This document shows, piece by piece, positions 9,845 to 22,176 of a DNA stretch of 64,000 nucleotides. Origin of the DNA: Porites lobata (lineage: Eukaryota; Cnidaria; Anthozoa; Scleractinia; Poritidae); assembly GCA_942486035.1 (NCBI GenBank), contig CALNXK010000079.1, positions 662,501 to 726,500 on the forward strand. The letters run 5' to 3'. How positions within the stretch are numbered: the first letter of the stretch is position 1; every line of letters begins with the position of its first letter. The translations under genes were made by a program, and so were the position numbers. The notes beneath the pieces were generated by a model, which did not search any database, was not told the origin of the DNA, and was given only the letters and a program-made list of their open reading frames with translations.

Positions 9845-11024
9845 GTAGGAAAACAGTTTAATATTTGCTTTGTAGGTAATATAAAAGGACCCAGTTGAAA
9901 TTAACTGATTCTGATATACTGTACAAAATAAGGAAGAAAACGGAATCTGAAACTGAAAAGGAGATAAGAAACAAAGTCCATCGAGAACCGGGCAATTAAA
10001 AAGACAGGGTTTGCACTCATGGGAACATTTCAATGTCAAAAACACTCCTTGTAGGTTCATCATCCCTGTTGAGCGTGGTTAAAATTAAGACAAGACAAGA
10101 CATTTACTACCTTAATATTAACTAGTTATAGCTATCGCCAAGTGCCAACGAATAAAGATTTTACCTATATGCGTGCGCTGTTCAATTTGTTTAGAAATAT
10201 CATGAATCACCGTTCGTAATTTACGAAAAATGGTTTGAACTCAATTCGATTGCGTAAGCGAAAATTACCTTGAAAATAGTGAACTGAACTGTTCCACTGC
10301 ATAAAAAATTTGAAATCCCAACTTTACATAGCATATTTTTCTAAGGAGATATTGAAGTTCGTGTTTTTGTCCGAAGCTACACACAGGTCATTTTGCGAAA
10401 AATTTCTTTTTAAAGCTTAGGCAGTCTACTTTTCAGGAAAACAAGATTTATGGTGCGCCGATGAAGCCTTCCGAATTATTTTACTTCAAAAACACAATAA
10501 ATTAAGCTAAGGTTTAGGATTTCGTGATTTTATTTCTCGCGTTGTCATGGTTGTTTCAAGCTAAATCATCTTCGTCTTTTAAAATTTCAAAGAGCACACG
10601 TCAGTTGAGTAACACAAGTTCCCCCTATTTTGCGTTAGACAAACTAGAAGATATCATAGAAACTCTAACAATAACAATTTAACCCCGCCAGTTCCAGTTG
10701 ATCTGAATAATTCTTCACGTCATAAGAAATCCGGATTCAATAATTATTTAATTATTCATTCAAATAAACAAGTAGAAACAAGTCACCTCGATCGATATAA
10801 AAATTCCTTCTTCATTTGGCTGTTACTCGCAAAATCAGAATTAAATGGGATGTTTGGCCTCGGAGCTGATATTCTTCAAATACCTTGTTGTCATCTGTCG
10901 AGTTATTCTTGCTATATTTTTTAGGAAGTAGTTCTATCGGCTATTTCTTCTTGGCAAAACGTGTAAAATTTTTCACCATTTTCTCTTGCACTACCAATGC
11001 AGCTGAGCGAACGCATCCTAGTCC
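9845..11024. other. No gene recognised
   Basis: Low-complexity AT-rich sequence. I found no exon with family features and no clear transposon ends. Confidence 0.5.
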
Positions 11025-11275
11025 CCTGGGCCTGGTCGGTTCAAAACTGGGTTAATATCAAACCCAGAGTTGGTATGAGAGCTTAAAAAGCAAATTCAGT
11101 TTACTTATCTTTGCCTACAATTTCATGATTAGATACTCGAAGCTAGATCTATAAAGAAGAGAGAAAATTATCCGAGAGAGTGCTTTTGATAAAAAGAAGA
11201 AGACACCGTGGTTAAAATTTAACCCCGGGTTAGCGCTAACCGGCGTTCGAACAACTGGGGCCAGGGCTTCTCGGT
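11025..11275. repeat. MITE with GGTTAGCGCTAACC-type ends
   Basis: Left end CCTGGGCCTGGTCGGTTCAA... pairs with right end GTTCGAACAACTGGGGCCAGG; subterminal parts GGGTTAATATCAAACCC and GGTTAAAATTTAACCCCGGG are also complementary. The CTGGGGCCAGTTGTTC-like terminus recurs in the elements at 38896-39047 and, degenerate, at 53525-53645. Confidence 0.65.
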
Positions 11276-12355
11276 TGCCGTTATCTTTTTTCCAAATACC
11301 CTGTAACATTAAGGTCATTTTACTGGATATTGTAAACGTCCCCCAACTGTGATCAACACCAGCTGGTCATGAAGAATTAGCCGGGGGATTTAAGCAGCCA
11401 AGTAATCAGAGACGGAGAAATATTTTGAATAATAATCATGCAATATACTCCCTATCAACACCGACGAGCTGTTTATTGACTTTATTGTATTGAGTTTGTT
11501 TGATTGTTTTTTTTAAAGATTTATCTCTCTGAAAACTATTAGCACATTTCTTACAAAAATACATTTTTGTAAAAAAATCAAATTTTACAGTTATATAGCT
11601 CCAAAAAAAAGCAGGATTTTTACATAAAAATGCAGTATTTATACAACCGTATATTTATCACCTTTTGTTACATTGAATTTTTGCATTATTTTCTGGTATT
11701 TTGGTGGTCCTGATAACAAATGGCCAACTTTATTTACTTTCGGTTAAATACCTTAGGAATTAGGATTAAAGGGGCGCCACAGGCAGCCCAGACTCTATAG
11801 ACGGCATCTGATGGCATGGGGGTTCGTTGGAATTCCAATTTGTAAGAGAATGGTGTGAGAACAAACAAACTACGCTCTAAATTCCTCTTTTTTGAAAAGA
11901 TTCGAAATAAAAATGAAATACCTTTTGTTTGTGTTATGGGTCTTACATTCAATTTGCTTCTTGAGCAATTTCGAAGCCGATTTGGCGAGTTTTAAATTTT
12001 GATACTGCAGTACAAAAAGAAATAAGGGAAGGCTAGCGAGCAGTGTAGATAAAGGATATACTGTACATATGTTGTTCAAACTCCGAGAGTGGAGAAACAA
12101 ATACTTCTGGAACAAATAAGACCCACCGTAGCACCAGTACCACGCGAGGGAGACCAGTCTTTGGTGTAAATACGAAGTTTGCTGCTGAATTCACATTTTG
12201 CTGTGTATAGAAACCAAGCAAGCGAACGTATGAAGAATAGGAATCAACAGTCTTTTCTTAAAATTTCTTTGTCAAGCATTATTGTGCAAAAGCAGAAACA
12301 TCGAACCCTAGCTCACTGGAATTAAACAGAACGCCGGCGCTACAAAATAGTCCAA
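11276..12355. other. No gene recognised
   Basis: AT-rich sequence with poly-T/poly-A stretches. Several short frames are open but none shows domain features. Confidence 0.5.
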
Positions 12356-13510
12356 AATACATACATACATACATACTTTATTACATACATACACACACAG
12401 TGGGGTTTTTACAGTTACATTCTTTAATCAACTCCCTAAAGAGGGTTAAAATAGTTAAATAAATTACTAATCAACTAAGATAATAAAAATAGTTAAAAAA
12501 TAAATTACAACGGATAATTCAAGATTTAAAAATACGTTACGATTGATCAGAGAAAAGTAGGTTGACAATTTTTTTCCTAAAAACTTTGACAGAATCTGAA
12601 GATCTAACATTGTCTCTTAGATTATTCCAGAGCTTAGCACCGCGGTAGGTGAAGAACTGCTGACCAGTGGTTAGGCGGCACCTTTAAATGTTCAGTTGAT
12701 CACATTGTCTAGTAGTTTTAGTGTGAGTTTGTGAACGCAGAGTAAATTTCTCGATTAGGTAGTCAGGCACAAGTTTATTAATATATTTGTACATCATCAC
12801 TGCATCGTTCAAATAAATTCTGTCATTAACAGGCAGCCAATTTAGCGGTTTAATAGCTTGTGAGATGTGATCAAACTTTTTGAGGCCAAGAACAACACGG
12901 GCGGCAAAATTCTGCACTAAATGAAGTTTGTTGGTGTTATGTTTACTAGTATTTGACCAAACAGTTGAGCAATAATATAATTTACTAAAAACGAAAGAGT
13001 TGATAAGGAGAAGTATTGTTTTCTTATCTAGCAAGTGTTTTATTCTATTGATTTGTACGAGTTTATGTAGGCAAATAGAGACTGTTTTAGCAATGTGTTC
13101 ATCGGAAGTTAGTGATTGGTCAATATAAATGCCAAGATCTTTAACAACAGTAGAGGGTGTCATTTCTTTTCCAAGCATCCGTACAGATGCTGTGGGCAGC
13201 TTATTAAGGAGTTGAGGCGTACCGATCATTAAAACTTTAGTCTTATCAGGATTTATCAATAAAGAGTTTTGGCAACACCATCTGGAGACTTGTTCCAGGT
13301 CCGCATTTAGATTGTGAATTGCAGTGGACATGTCAGATGAGGGAAAGGACAGGTACAGTTTAGAATCATCAACATAGCAGGCCGATTTGCAGTAAGTAGG
13401 GACAGACAACAGGTCATTCACATAAATAGTAAACAGGACTGGACCCAATATAGATCCCTGAGGGACTCCATATTTCAGGGGAAGTGGATCAGATAAAAGA
13501 TTCATAACTC
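12356..13510 (-). mobile_element. 5'-truncated CR1/L2/jockey-like LINE
   Basis: Minus-strand reverse transcriptase starting inside the palm (GVPQGSILGPVLFTIYVNDL) with the catalytic motif CYVDDSKLYL intact. The frame is open from about 13510 to TAA at 12684-12686, then continues in the same frame (RCRLTTGQQFFTYRGAKLWN) to a second TAA at 12537-12539. So one nonsense codon lies near the C-terminus. The 3' end is the (ATAC)n-type microsatellite at about 12358-12400. Endonuclease and 5' part are absent. Confidence 0.85.
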
Positions 13511-14260
13511 CAAAGTCTCATCAAATCTTGACTTACCTCATTCCTTCGTATTTAATGTACTCTTTTCAAGTTTGAATTTCTGTGTTGGCGATATCAAAGA
13601 CATAAAAACAACCGAAAACAAGCTTGATCTCGAATGCATACATCAAACACGATGGGCGTTATTTTGTATCTCGCCCCAGTCCCCGCCGCCGCGCAAATTA
13701 TCTATCCTGACTGCGATCTCAAAACCACGTCCACCTTTCACACCAGTTTGTGACGAAACAAGCACGGTAACCCCCGCTTTCTTTCCCAGGTATTTGCTAA
13801 GAACAGTCTAATAAAGAAAATATTTGAAGAAGAAAAAAAGTTTGATAGTAGAACATGATTCTTTTGGGAAAAATAGTTTCGTATTTGCTGTATTTGGGTC
13901 GTGGGTTAAGTCGAAGACTTCAAGGTAACCACGGAACTGTCCGAAAAAGAGCAATATCCCCACAACCAGGCAATCAAAAACAAATTAAATGAAACAATAC
14001 TGCTTATTTGAATAAAAGACGCTTTATGTTTAAGATAAAATTTTGTGTTTCAAGTAACAAAGACTTAATTCTGTAAGAAGGGGATTCCAATTTTTAACGC
14101 GCAACCAGTAAAGATACCCCAGTTTAAGAGCTTGCTGACGCGTAAACAAGCACAGTGACTCCATCTTTTTATTATATTTTTTTAATGTTCATATCATGAA
14201 TATTGATCATGCCAAGTTTCAAAAAAAGTTTGATAGTAGAACAATTTCAAGGGAATTACC
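13511..14260. other. No gene; direct repeat of about 25 bp
   Basis: The string AAAAAGTTTGATAGTAGAAC occurs at about 13836 and again at about 14223, bracketing roughly 385 bp. No coding features. Confidence 0.5.
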
Positions 14261-14838
14261 TTAAGTTTACAAGTTTCTGAAGTTTTCAACAAAATACCTG
14301 TTTAAATCCTTCCTGGTGTGCTCTTTTGCTTGTTTAGGATTTCTAGAGGGTCTTTCAATGCCCTCATATCTTAATTCACAACATTTTAAAACTATTTTGT
14401 AATTTCACTTGGACAGTGATAAATTAACGCTGAAAATTTGAGACTCTGTTCAGCGCAAGGCACTAATGCGCACTATGTGTAGTCGAGAGATTTTCCGAAA
14501 AAATGCTGGCAACAGCAGATTTTCGACTCAAGACCTCAAAGGGGCGTGGCATTATAACCACGTGACATTTACTCCGATCGCCAAAAAGTTTATGTTATAT
14601 TGTAGATTGATCTATATGTTATCCATTCTATGTGTTAGACCTACGATAAAAGTAAAGGTGGGGATTCCAGAGAGCTTCAAAGTAGGATGGTACCCCCCAA
14701 AAAAATCGGGGTCGAGTCACCTTAAGGTGCCAGGGCATTAAAAGACCCTCTAGAAACCCTAAACACAAGAGAAAGAGCACATCAAGAAGGATTTTATCTG
14801 GGATTTTGTCGAAAAATTCTGAAAATTTTGAACTTAAG
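14261..14838. repeat. Long inverted repeat / fold-back element
   Basis: About 105-bp arms: the left (14261-14364) contains GTGTGCTCTTTTGCTTGTTT and TTTCTAGAGGGTCTTTCAAT; the right (14729-14838) contains their near complements, including AAAGACCCTCTAGAAACCCT. The spacer is about 365 bp with no recognised gene. It ends about 160 bp before the start of the copy 2 match. Confidence 0.8.
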
Positions 14839-15972
14839 CCAAACTTTAAACCTCTAAACTTAACAGAACAGTGTGTAGAGTTCTCGATACGATAATTTTT
14901 TTACCCATGATATTACTATGTAATCAGTAAAGGCAAGGGAAGTTATTAGAATTTGGACAAAACGCAAGTGAAATCATTCTCTATTTCACTTGTCACCATT
15001 TGTTTACACACACAAATCTCGCGCTCTGATTGGCTGAATTTTCCCACAGGTGAATCCTCACAGAAGTTAGCGCGCACTCAAGGCAGTACGCATCAATTTC
15101 TACGCGACTATATTTTGTTTTTACCTCACAGATTGCAAAGGTTTTTTTTCTTAATACTGAGAGAAAGTATACAAAATTCGTTTAAGATAACATTTAAAGT
15201 GTATCTCTTCAGGGAAAATATAGTTTGGATTTTCACACGCCATAGCGCTCGCAGATGACAACACTCACGTCATTCACCTTTCTCTAGTACTATTTCTTAG
15301 AAAATGTGAGATTCAATCCACCAAATTTGCCTAAAATCATGTATTTCATCAACTGGGTAATAGGGCTATGGCGAAAATGGCGCCGGAGGCAAAAAATCGC
15401 CGGAGGCATGACGAAATTTTATATGCAAAGGTTTCCCTTTGAGAGCAACAATTTTGAGAAAAATAGCATATTTGGCAAAAGTGGCGAATTTTGCCATCAT
15501 TCGCCACAAAATTCAAGCGAGATGGCAGAGGGGTTTGCCAATGCGCTGCATTCGTCTGGACAGATCTCAAGATTGGTCGAGCGGTTTTATTATTCTATAG
15601 AGTGCTGATGATTCAAACCTATATAATTTTAAAGATAAAGGGTCATCATAAATTACTTGGCGATTGTAAGCCTGGGACGAACTCTTTCGTCCGTAGCAAA
15701 GAGTTCAAGATGACAAAGTTCGCTAATTGTTGCACTGTGGGTCTTCAGGTCAGTGCTTTGCAAAAGAAATCGACCCAACTATTTTCCAGAGGATAATTTC
15801 TCCAATTTAGTTTCCGTATTTGTAAATAAATATATATTATATTCTTATGGAAAGAATCCAATGAAAAAATTATGAACGTTATGACATAAAGAACAGCTGC
15901 ATGCACCCCAGTGCGAAATTAATCGAAATGATAGTGGTTTGACATTCATGAAAAGCGCTTGTTTCCGAAGAG

Positions 15973-16338
15973 ATGACAGCAGTGAGATCATTGATATTTC
16001 TTTCCCTTTACTTTGCGCTCTTCTTAAAACTTTTCAAAGCTAATGATCAATGCAGAGAGGGAAAATGTCAAACTTATTCCCTCGATATCTACGGAGATGC
16101 CGTGGAAAACTTTGAGTTAATTGGCCATGTTTTTCACCAGTTTGCCACGAAAAACCCAATTCATTGCCACAGCCTGTGTGTTGATGATTGTCGGTGTTTG
16201 TCGTTCAACTACAAGGAAAATAATGAAAAAAACGTTTGCGACTTGAATGACGCCAGCGACTTTACAGACCCGAGCTCTATCAAACATTCTCCGGGTTCAC
16301 GTTATTACAACCTTCGCAGGGCATTCAGCGGCCAAAAG
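15973..16338 (+). CDS. Copy 2 exon 1: signal peptide + PAN domain
   Basis: Ends GGC CAA AAG|GTATAA, phase 0. The 29 bases 16327-16355, including this donor, are the ones missing in copy 1. Confidence 0.9.
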
Positions 16339-19300
16339 GTATAAAAACGTATATCATGGTGCATATAATCTTTGCAACTTTTTTGGGCAATATTTATGGT
16401 CAAGTCAATTATTTGTCTTTTGTATCTAAGTAATTATATAAAAGAGAATTTTGTAATGTTTAAGACAAGAACAGCAGTGTTCGCGCTCGAATCAGTTAAC
16501 CACTGATAAAACTTTCTGTGCCGAGTACTTTGAATAGCTTCCAAAACGTCCCCGGAGTATTTCATTTCAAAAGAACTGCTAAATATAAATGCCTTCTCTC
16601 TTTTTAAACGTGTTGACTTGAAAAATGTCAAGCAAAAGCAGTTAAGCTAACAAATTTTTGGCAGAAATAGTATGCAATTAAATGTAAGTTTTGCATCTGA
16701 AGTCACGGTTAATAATCGTTCACTGGCTTTCGCAATACGGCCATCCAGATGAAAGAGATTTCCACAACCGGCCATACAAGAGGAAAACAAAATGTTCACA
16801 GTAGAGTGTCACTTTTTATAGGTTGACCGCAACGCGACATGATTGACATTTATACGGAAATGTAAACTGGTACGAATCATATTATGTTGTTTGTGAGTCG
16901 GCATTTGGCATTGGTAGTACGTGAACCGCGGTTTGGTGTCTTCTCGGTTTAGAAAACTTCGTATTTAGTTTTAGAATATAAGTTCTGACCGGTGGACGGT
17001 TTTTTTGGATCTTTTTTCGCTTCGGTAGATAGATTTTGTTAGATTTTGACTTTTCATATAATAGGCCACTTGCACTAAGGGATCACGTGACCAATGCTTC
17101 CTTTAAACAATGAGTTGGAATCTTGCTGATGCCAAAAATTGTTAGAACACATAAAAATTATCTTACACCCGAGATTTGAGAGGAAACGCATTTAAGGGAG
17201 GTATTTTATGGGACTTTGATTTTTCCACAAAGTAGTATGATTTGTATTGGCCTCCGTATTGGAGGGAATGTTCTTGCCCTCCAAAATGGCGGCCAAAACT
17301 ACTTTTTGATTATATCTTGTTCAACGTCTGATAGTTACGCTCAGATGTGCTGTAAACGTTATCACATCATCTTTTCAACATTTTCCTTGAAGATTAAGTG
17401 CAAAATTTGTGTTCAGAGAGAGGTAATTTATAGAAAATTCATACAAGACAGCAATTATATATTACTGAAGAGAAAGTGATTACAAGACTTTTTTCATTAA
17501 ATTCTCCAGTTTAACAGGTGTAACCGGCTCGAAGCAAAGAGAAAGATTGATCAGTTGAAAAGATTGATGGTTACAAAAATCAAGAGAACTGCAAGAATCG
17601 AAAGTTAACGAAAATATTCATAAAAAGACTTTGTTTATGAAATACAAGTTTAGTTCCCTAACAGTCCGAGTCCGTCCGGCAACATAAGTCTTGTAACCAT
17701 TTCCTTCGTTAACATAATCATAGGAAAAAGTACAATTTTTAATAACACTAAAACGTTATAATTAAACTTATTTGAACAGGGTGGTTGTTCCTTTTTAGAA
17801 TACTGATTGCTGACAGTAACACCTTCTCGGCAACTATTCCAGTTTCTGTAATAAATTTACCATTTATTTTCCAACTTTATTTTTCACATTCAAAATTGCG
17901 TTTTTGCGTTCTTTAACATAATGTCATGTGGTAGTCACGTCATATGCGTCACTGGCTGATCAACGTTTTCCTGGGAGTTAGCTATTTTGTCACGATTCGA
18001 GGATTCCACTATCACTTATAACATTTGTTCATCCTTAACTAGTTCATATGAATAATACTTCTCATCGCATCTCTCTTTCTAAATCCTTTTTTTTTTCAGA
18101 GCCACAGTGTGATGCCATGTGATGGTGAAGTCACATGCATTAATGGCTGCTGCAAGAATAATCCTTGCCAGAATGGAGGAACATGTACAGAAATATGTGA
18201 GCCCACGAGCGTTCGGTACAACTGTTCTTGCCCAGCAAAGTTTATTGGTCGACACTGTGAGTTTGAAAGAAAAAGCTGCCAGGCCTATAAAGCTGCAGGA
18301 GAAAGAAAATCTGGATTGTACACAATCATTGATGACAGTGAAAGAGTCTTCAAAGTATTCTGCGACTTTGACTCCGAACCCAAGTTTGCATGGAACTTGA
18401 TCCAGTCATTTAAGTTTTCAAACAATGATAATTTTAAGGTAAATAAGGTTCAAGTTAAATCTATGTTAGCTTAAAAATAAATCATTTGTATTGTGTTTCA
18501 TGTGGTTCTGTGTTTGTCCTTGTTAGATCACTGGACTAACAATTCGGAGGTCCCGAGTTCAAGTGCCACCCGGTCCACTGGTTTGATTTTTTCTCGGTAG
18601 TAACAAGTTCAAATCCTCGACCACACGTGTAAATGATAGTCAACAGGTTTACCTCCGGCCAGTTGGAATTCTCAACGGGTCAATTTAGGTTTCTTTGAAA
18701 CTGCCCACCTACCCCTCCCCTAAGCCATCATTTTGCCCTAAGCGAGAAGTAAGTGTTGATGTTAGCTTAGGGAAGGGGTAGGTGGACAGTTTCCCCGAAA
18801 CCTAAATTGATCCTTCTTAACCACATTGATGTTTCTTTATGGAGATGTCACAAATTCAGAAAGTGGAATCTCAATAACGGTCAGACAGAATGAAACTCGA
18901 ATTTTATCAAGACACCCCTTGCCGACCTGCCTGCTTCCTGAAATCTCCTCATAACTTACTGTAGAGAGAGCCAAAAACTTGACTGAGTTGTTGTTGTTGT
19001 TTAAATATGCAGGGCGTTATCTTTTCTGACTACAATGACGCAGATGCGACCAGTGGCGATCAACCAAACTGGCATGCGTACTTGATCCGCCCAGCATACC
19101 TGGCATGGCTTGGGGCCCAGTCCACTCACTGGCGAGCTACCTGCCGCTATGATACCGACGGAGTTGTGTACACAGATTACATGCGAACATCCCTGGCAGA
19201 TTGCAACATACTTACCATGCAGAAAGAATATGGTACGTGCTTCCAGTTTGAATTCATAAACATCCGTGGACATGAATGTTTCAATTGCACTGTACCTCTC

Positions 19301-19483
19301 TGGAATGAAAAAGACGCTTATTCTTTGCATACAGATACCCACATCAAGAATTGCGAGTTTGACGGGAAAACAGGCTCCGTTCATCGAGAAGACAACTTTG
19401 GTCATTATGTTCGTTATAATTCCTTACATCGCTGTTCTTCTGGCTCTGATTCTACAACTCAGTTCTGGCTTGGAGGCAAATGA
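15973..19483 (+). CDS. PAN-EGF-fibrinogen-like secreted protein, copy 2 (intact)
   Basis: Join of 15973-16338, 18100-18438 and 19013-19483: 122 + 113 + 156 codons = 391 residues, both introns phase 0. Order: signal peptide (MTAVRSLIFLSLYFALFLKL), PAN/apple domain (about 27-115), EGF-like domain (about 130-165, CQNGGTC and CSCPAKFIGRHC), a fibrinogen-related opening (CQAYKAAGER, SGLYTI, VFCDFDSE) and a Cys-rich C-terminus ending FWLGGK. All domains are extracellular, so the protein is expected to be secreted and adhesive or matrix-like. The architecture recalls coral skeletal organic matrix proteins and related lectin-like secreted proteins; that link is from memory of the family, not a search. 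Start chosen because it gives the signal peptide. Related to 959-4449 and, inverted, 24233-32922. Confidence 0.88.
18100..18438 (+). CDS. Copy 2 exon 2: EGF-like + fibrinogen-like start
   Basis: Poly-T tract and CAG acceptor, AGC CAC AGT GTG; donor TTTAAG|GTAAAT. 113 codons. EGF cysteines and the VFCDFDSE motif are intact. Confidence 0.9.
18525..18670 (+). repeat. tRNA-derived SINE relic (intron 2, copy 2)
   Basis: Counterpart of the relic at 3455-3615, with box-B-like CCCGAGTTCAAGTGCC. Confidence 0.55.
18678..18813. repeat. Palindromic MITE, copy 2
   Basis: Same fold-back as 3623-3758; arms AACTGCCCACCTACCCCTCC and GGGAAGGGGTAGGTGGACAG. Inherited through the segmental duplication. Confidence 0.8.
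19013..19483 (+). CDS. Copy 2 exon 3: Cys-rich C-terminus
   Basis: Acceptor AAATATGCAG; open to TGA at 19481-19483. Seven cysteines after the STHWRATC motif. Confidence 0.9.
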   Translation, partial: GVIFSDYNDADATSGDQPNWHAYLIRPAYLAWLGAQSTHWRATCRYDTDGVVYTDYMRTSLADCNILTMQKEYGTCFQFEFINIRGHECFNCTVPLWNEKDAYSLHTDTHIKNCEFDGKTGSVHREDNFGHYVRYNSLHRCSSGSDSTTQFWLGGK

Positions 19484-19635
19484 ATGGTTGTCAATTATAG
19501 ACAAATTGATAGTACCTATGTAGTAGAAAGGAGGGGTCCATGGTCCGTGTTAGATCATAAGGAGGCTTTTGGCTCAGATATGTTTAAAAATGGAAACTAA
19601 CTCCTTATATATTTACGCAGTGGGGGCAAAAAGCA

Positions 19636-19667
19636 AATAAACGGGGTGAAACAGCAAAAATAAAAAA
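19636..19667 (+). promoter_or_regulatory. Candidate poly(A) signals, copy 2
   Basis: AATAAA at 19636-19641 and further AATAAA within the A-rich stretch around 19655-19667, about 155-185 nt past the stop. In copy 1 the same A-rich stretch (about 4590-4630) has no AATAAA. Confidence 0.4.
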
Positions 19668-19821
19668 TAAAAAAAATAGGCAAGCGAAGTGAGCCGAGCG
19701 GTGGACTGGGGAAGTGGAAAGGGTAGTGGTGCCTGGAGACATGCCTTTGATGCCGCCGTTTCATGATACCAGATTCTGGTATCATGATCTGATTGGTCAA
19801 ATGTCTTAATGTTGACACATT

Positions 19822-20121
19822 CGCGGTATTGCTAACAGTTGAAATATCACGTTTTTTCAATTTGGGAAAACATTTTTCCTTTTAAACACGGATTTCGAGC
19901 AAGCTATACAAAATTCTTAGCAAGGTTAGGCGGAGATAACAGCGATTGGGGGAAATAATGATTACTGACTTTTACGCGATTTTGAGCATTCCCATAAAAC
20001 GTACAAAAAATCCAACCAGAATACACCCGAACTAAACTTTCGCATAAGGTGCTTAACTTACACGGCATATTTCCTCCGCTGAAAATAAACTCCACCGAGC
20101 AATATTTCTGTCTGGTACATT
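19822..20121. other. 300-bp block only in copy 2, flanked by ACATT
   Basis: ACATT at 19817-19821 and 20117-20121 bracket 300 bp absent from copy 1, where a single ACATT joins both flanks. An insertion with a 5-bp target duplication, or a deletion in copy 1 through the ACATT repeats, would both fit. No clear terminal inverted repeat and no gene. Confidence 0.7.
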
Positions 20122-21011
20122 ATCATTAGCCTGCGTACAGACTAGACAGACGCCCCCTCCCCCTGGTGTTAGTCCAATTAGCGATCGAATTGAAGTAGAT
20201 CACCTTGCACTCTATTTTATTCGAGCGAATTCAAACACAGTATATACTTTTTGGAATACGCTCACGGTGGCATCCGTGATGAGAACTTGACGTGTTGAAA
20301 TTTAAATGACAGGTTATGGGCGTAACGGCGGCATCAAAGGTATCTTTCCAGGCTCCGCCACCCTTTCCTCTCCCCAGACTACCGCTCGGCTCGCCAATGC
20401 GAAGCCTGGTCCCAGACTCCCAGGTTAATGCTTCGACCACTATTTCCTCCCCTCCCCTTCCAGGGATAGTTTTATTGTTCCCTTTTGGACTGAGTGTATA
20501 TAGTGTAGTGTATATATAAAGAAAATTGTCAGTACAAAATGTATGAATCATCCAATTTTAGGACAGTATTTGGCCCAAACCCCTCTAAATGACTGTTAAA
20601 TTTTTGATGAGAAAGCGAGGAGGGGGGGCGGGGGGCTGTTTACAATTATGTTTAAGCCCGACGTTGGCCTTTTAAAGCCAAAAGCGTGGAGAAATGAGCT
20701 ATAAAGACCAATGTCGCCTATTTGAATTGGCAAACTCTAGAGAAACATAGAGAGTTCTTCAGTATCTATAGTTAAGTGCTACAAGATAATTTTTGGAATA
20801 GATAGCCTTCCCTGACTTTTTCGGACTTTTTAGAGGTTGCTATAAGTGTCAAATTAGAGCCAATCACGATGTTAAAGTTGCCACTCTGAATTGCAATCGC
20901 TACGGGTATTCGTTCTTTTCACAGATGGTTAACGACATTATATAGCCCGCGTCACAAGTCGACACGACGGATTACACAATAGTTCATTTGCATTAGTCAG
21001 GAGCCTAACGA

Positions 21012-21125
21012 TAAGCTTTGGAAACGGGCTTCGCGATCGCCCGGAGCGATTCCCCTCTTTTTTTTTTGTACGCAGTTTTCAATGGAATCAAACCACTGTG
21101 AGATGAAGCCGCGTTTCCAAAGCTT
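21012..21125. other. Fold-back insertion in copy 2
   Basis: Copy 2 has about 100 extra bases between AGCTTTGGAAACG and CGTTTCCAAAGCTT, which are complements of each other; copy 1 has only AGCTTTGGAAATGCGGCTTA here (6292-6311). A small inverted-repeat insertion. Confidence 0.6.
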
Positions 21126-21997
21126 ATCATTTTCCTAAAATATTAGCTAATCGTGTGGATAGCATGCTATTTCACTGTTTTTATGATTCTTAAAACTTTG
21201 TTTCAATATTTCCAAAACACTCTTATAGAATTTGCTCAAACTTTGCCTTAATTGAGGCAATTATGGCATGCACATACTCCCTTAAGCAATTTCTTAAAAA
21301 AAAAAAAAACTCCGAGTACAGAGAAACACAAAGATAAATAAAAAACGTAGTGGCGTCATTACGTAACCATGGCGACTCCGATTGCAATAAAACCCAGATC
21401 ATAACAAATTTTAATCTCTATTTAATACAGTTATGGTAACCTTTTTCCCATATCTTTACTCATGCCAATCGTAGTTAATGCTCAAACTTGGGCGGTATCC
21501 CCCCAAAAAAATCCAGTCGAGCCACCTTAACAACTACGTTACGGCACTTTTGAGATAGTTAAACGAAACAGGTTAACCTCTAAATGTCTATTAATCCAAT
21601 ATGATTAACGCACTGGTATATTTTAGCTTATTTTGTAAACGAAATAAGATTACGAATAAGTTCTAAAAGTACAAAGCAATGTAATAAAGTATCGCCCTAA
21701 AATGCTGAAGCGTAGCCTCAGTCTGTTTTAAAGATGCTGAAACAGTGCGGACATCATGCTGATGCAAAATAAAAGTAAAATAATGTGTAATAATGATGCT
21801 TACATTGTATATATTCTGGTAGGGCGCAGAATCCAAAATAATTACTTCTTTAAATTTCCTTTTAGAACGGTCTTAGCAACGCGCGAAGGACCGACATAAT
21901 CAGCGAAGGTTCTAATAAGATCGTAGGTCTCATAAGGCGGAACTTTTGGTTCTGCGATGAAAAAGTTAAACTGACCTTGTATAAAACGTTAGTGAAG

Positions 21998-22176
21998 GCC
22001 TGTTTTCATGAAGGTGGGGAACCCCAGGTAGGTGAGATAACCCGCTCAGGTGGGGTAACCCGCCTGTCCATATAATCTCTCATTTTAATTTGATCACGTT
22101 TACGTGATAGGTGGGGTGACCCTGCCGCATGTTACCTCACCTATCTGGGGTCCCCCACCTCTATGTAAACAGGCCC
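21998..22176. repeat. MITE with GCCTGTTTnCAT ends inside LINE
   Basis: Left GCCTGTTTTCATGAAGGTGG and right CACCTCTATGTAAACAGGCC are inverted repeats, as are the internal GGTAGGTGAG / CTCACCTATC parts. It splits the codon run TLVK / PKLEY of the LINE. The target repeat is unclear (possibly AAG). Confidence 0.75.

Larger units (their letters stand above)
14996..21872 (+). repeat. Segmental duplication, copy 2
   Basis: Direct repeat of 1-7278. The right edge falls exactly where a LINE fragment begins, which may mark the recombination or insertion point. Copy 2 carries the intact gene. Confidence 0.95.
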
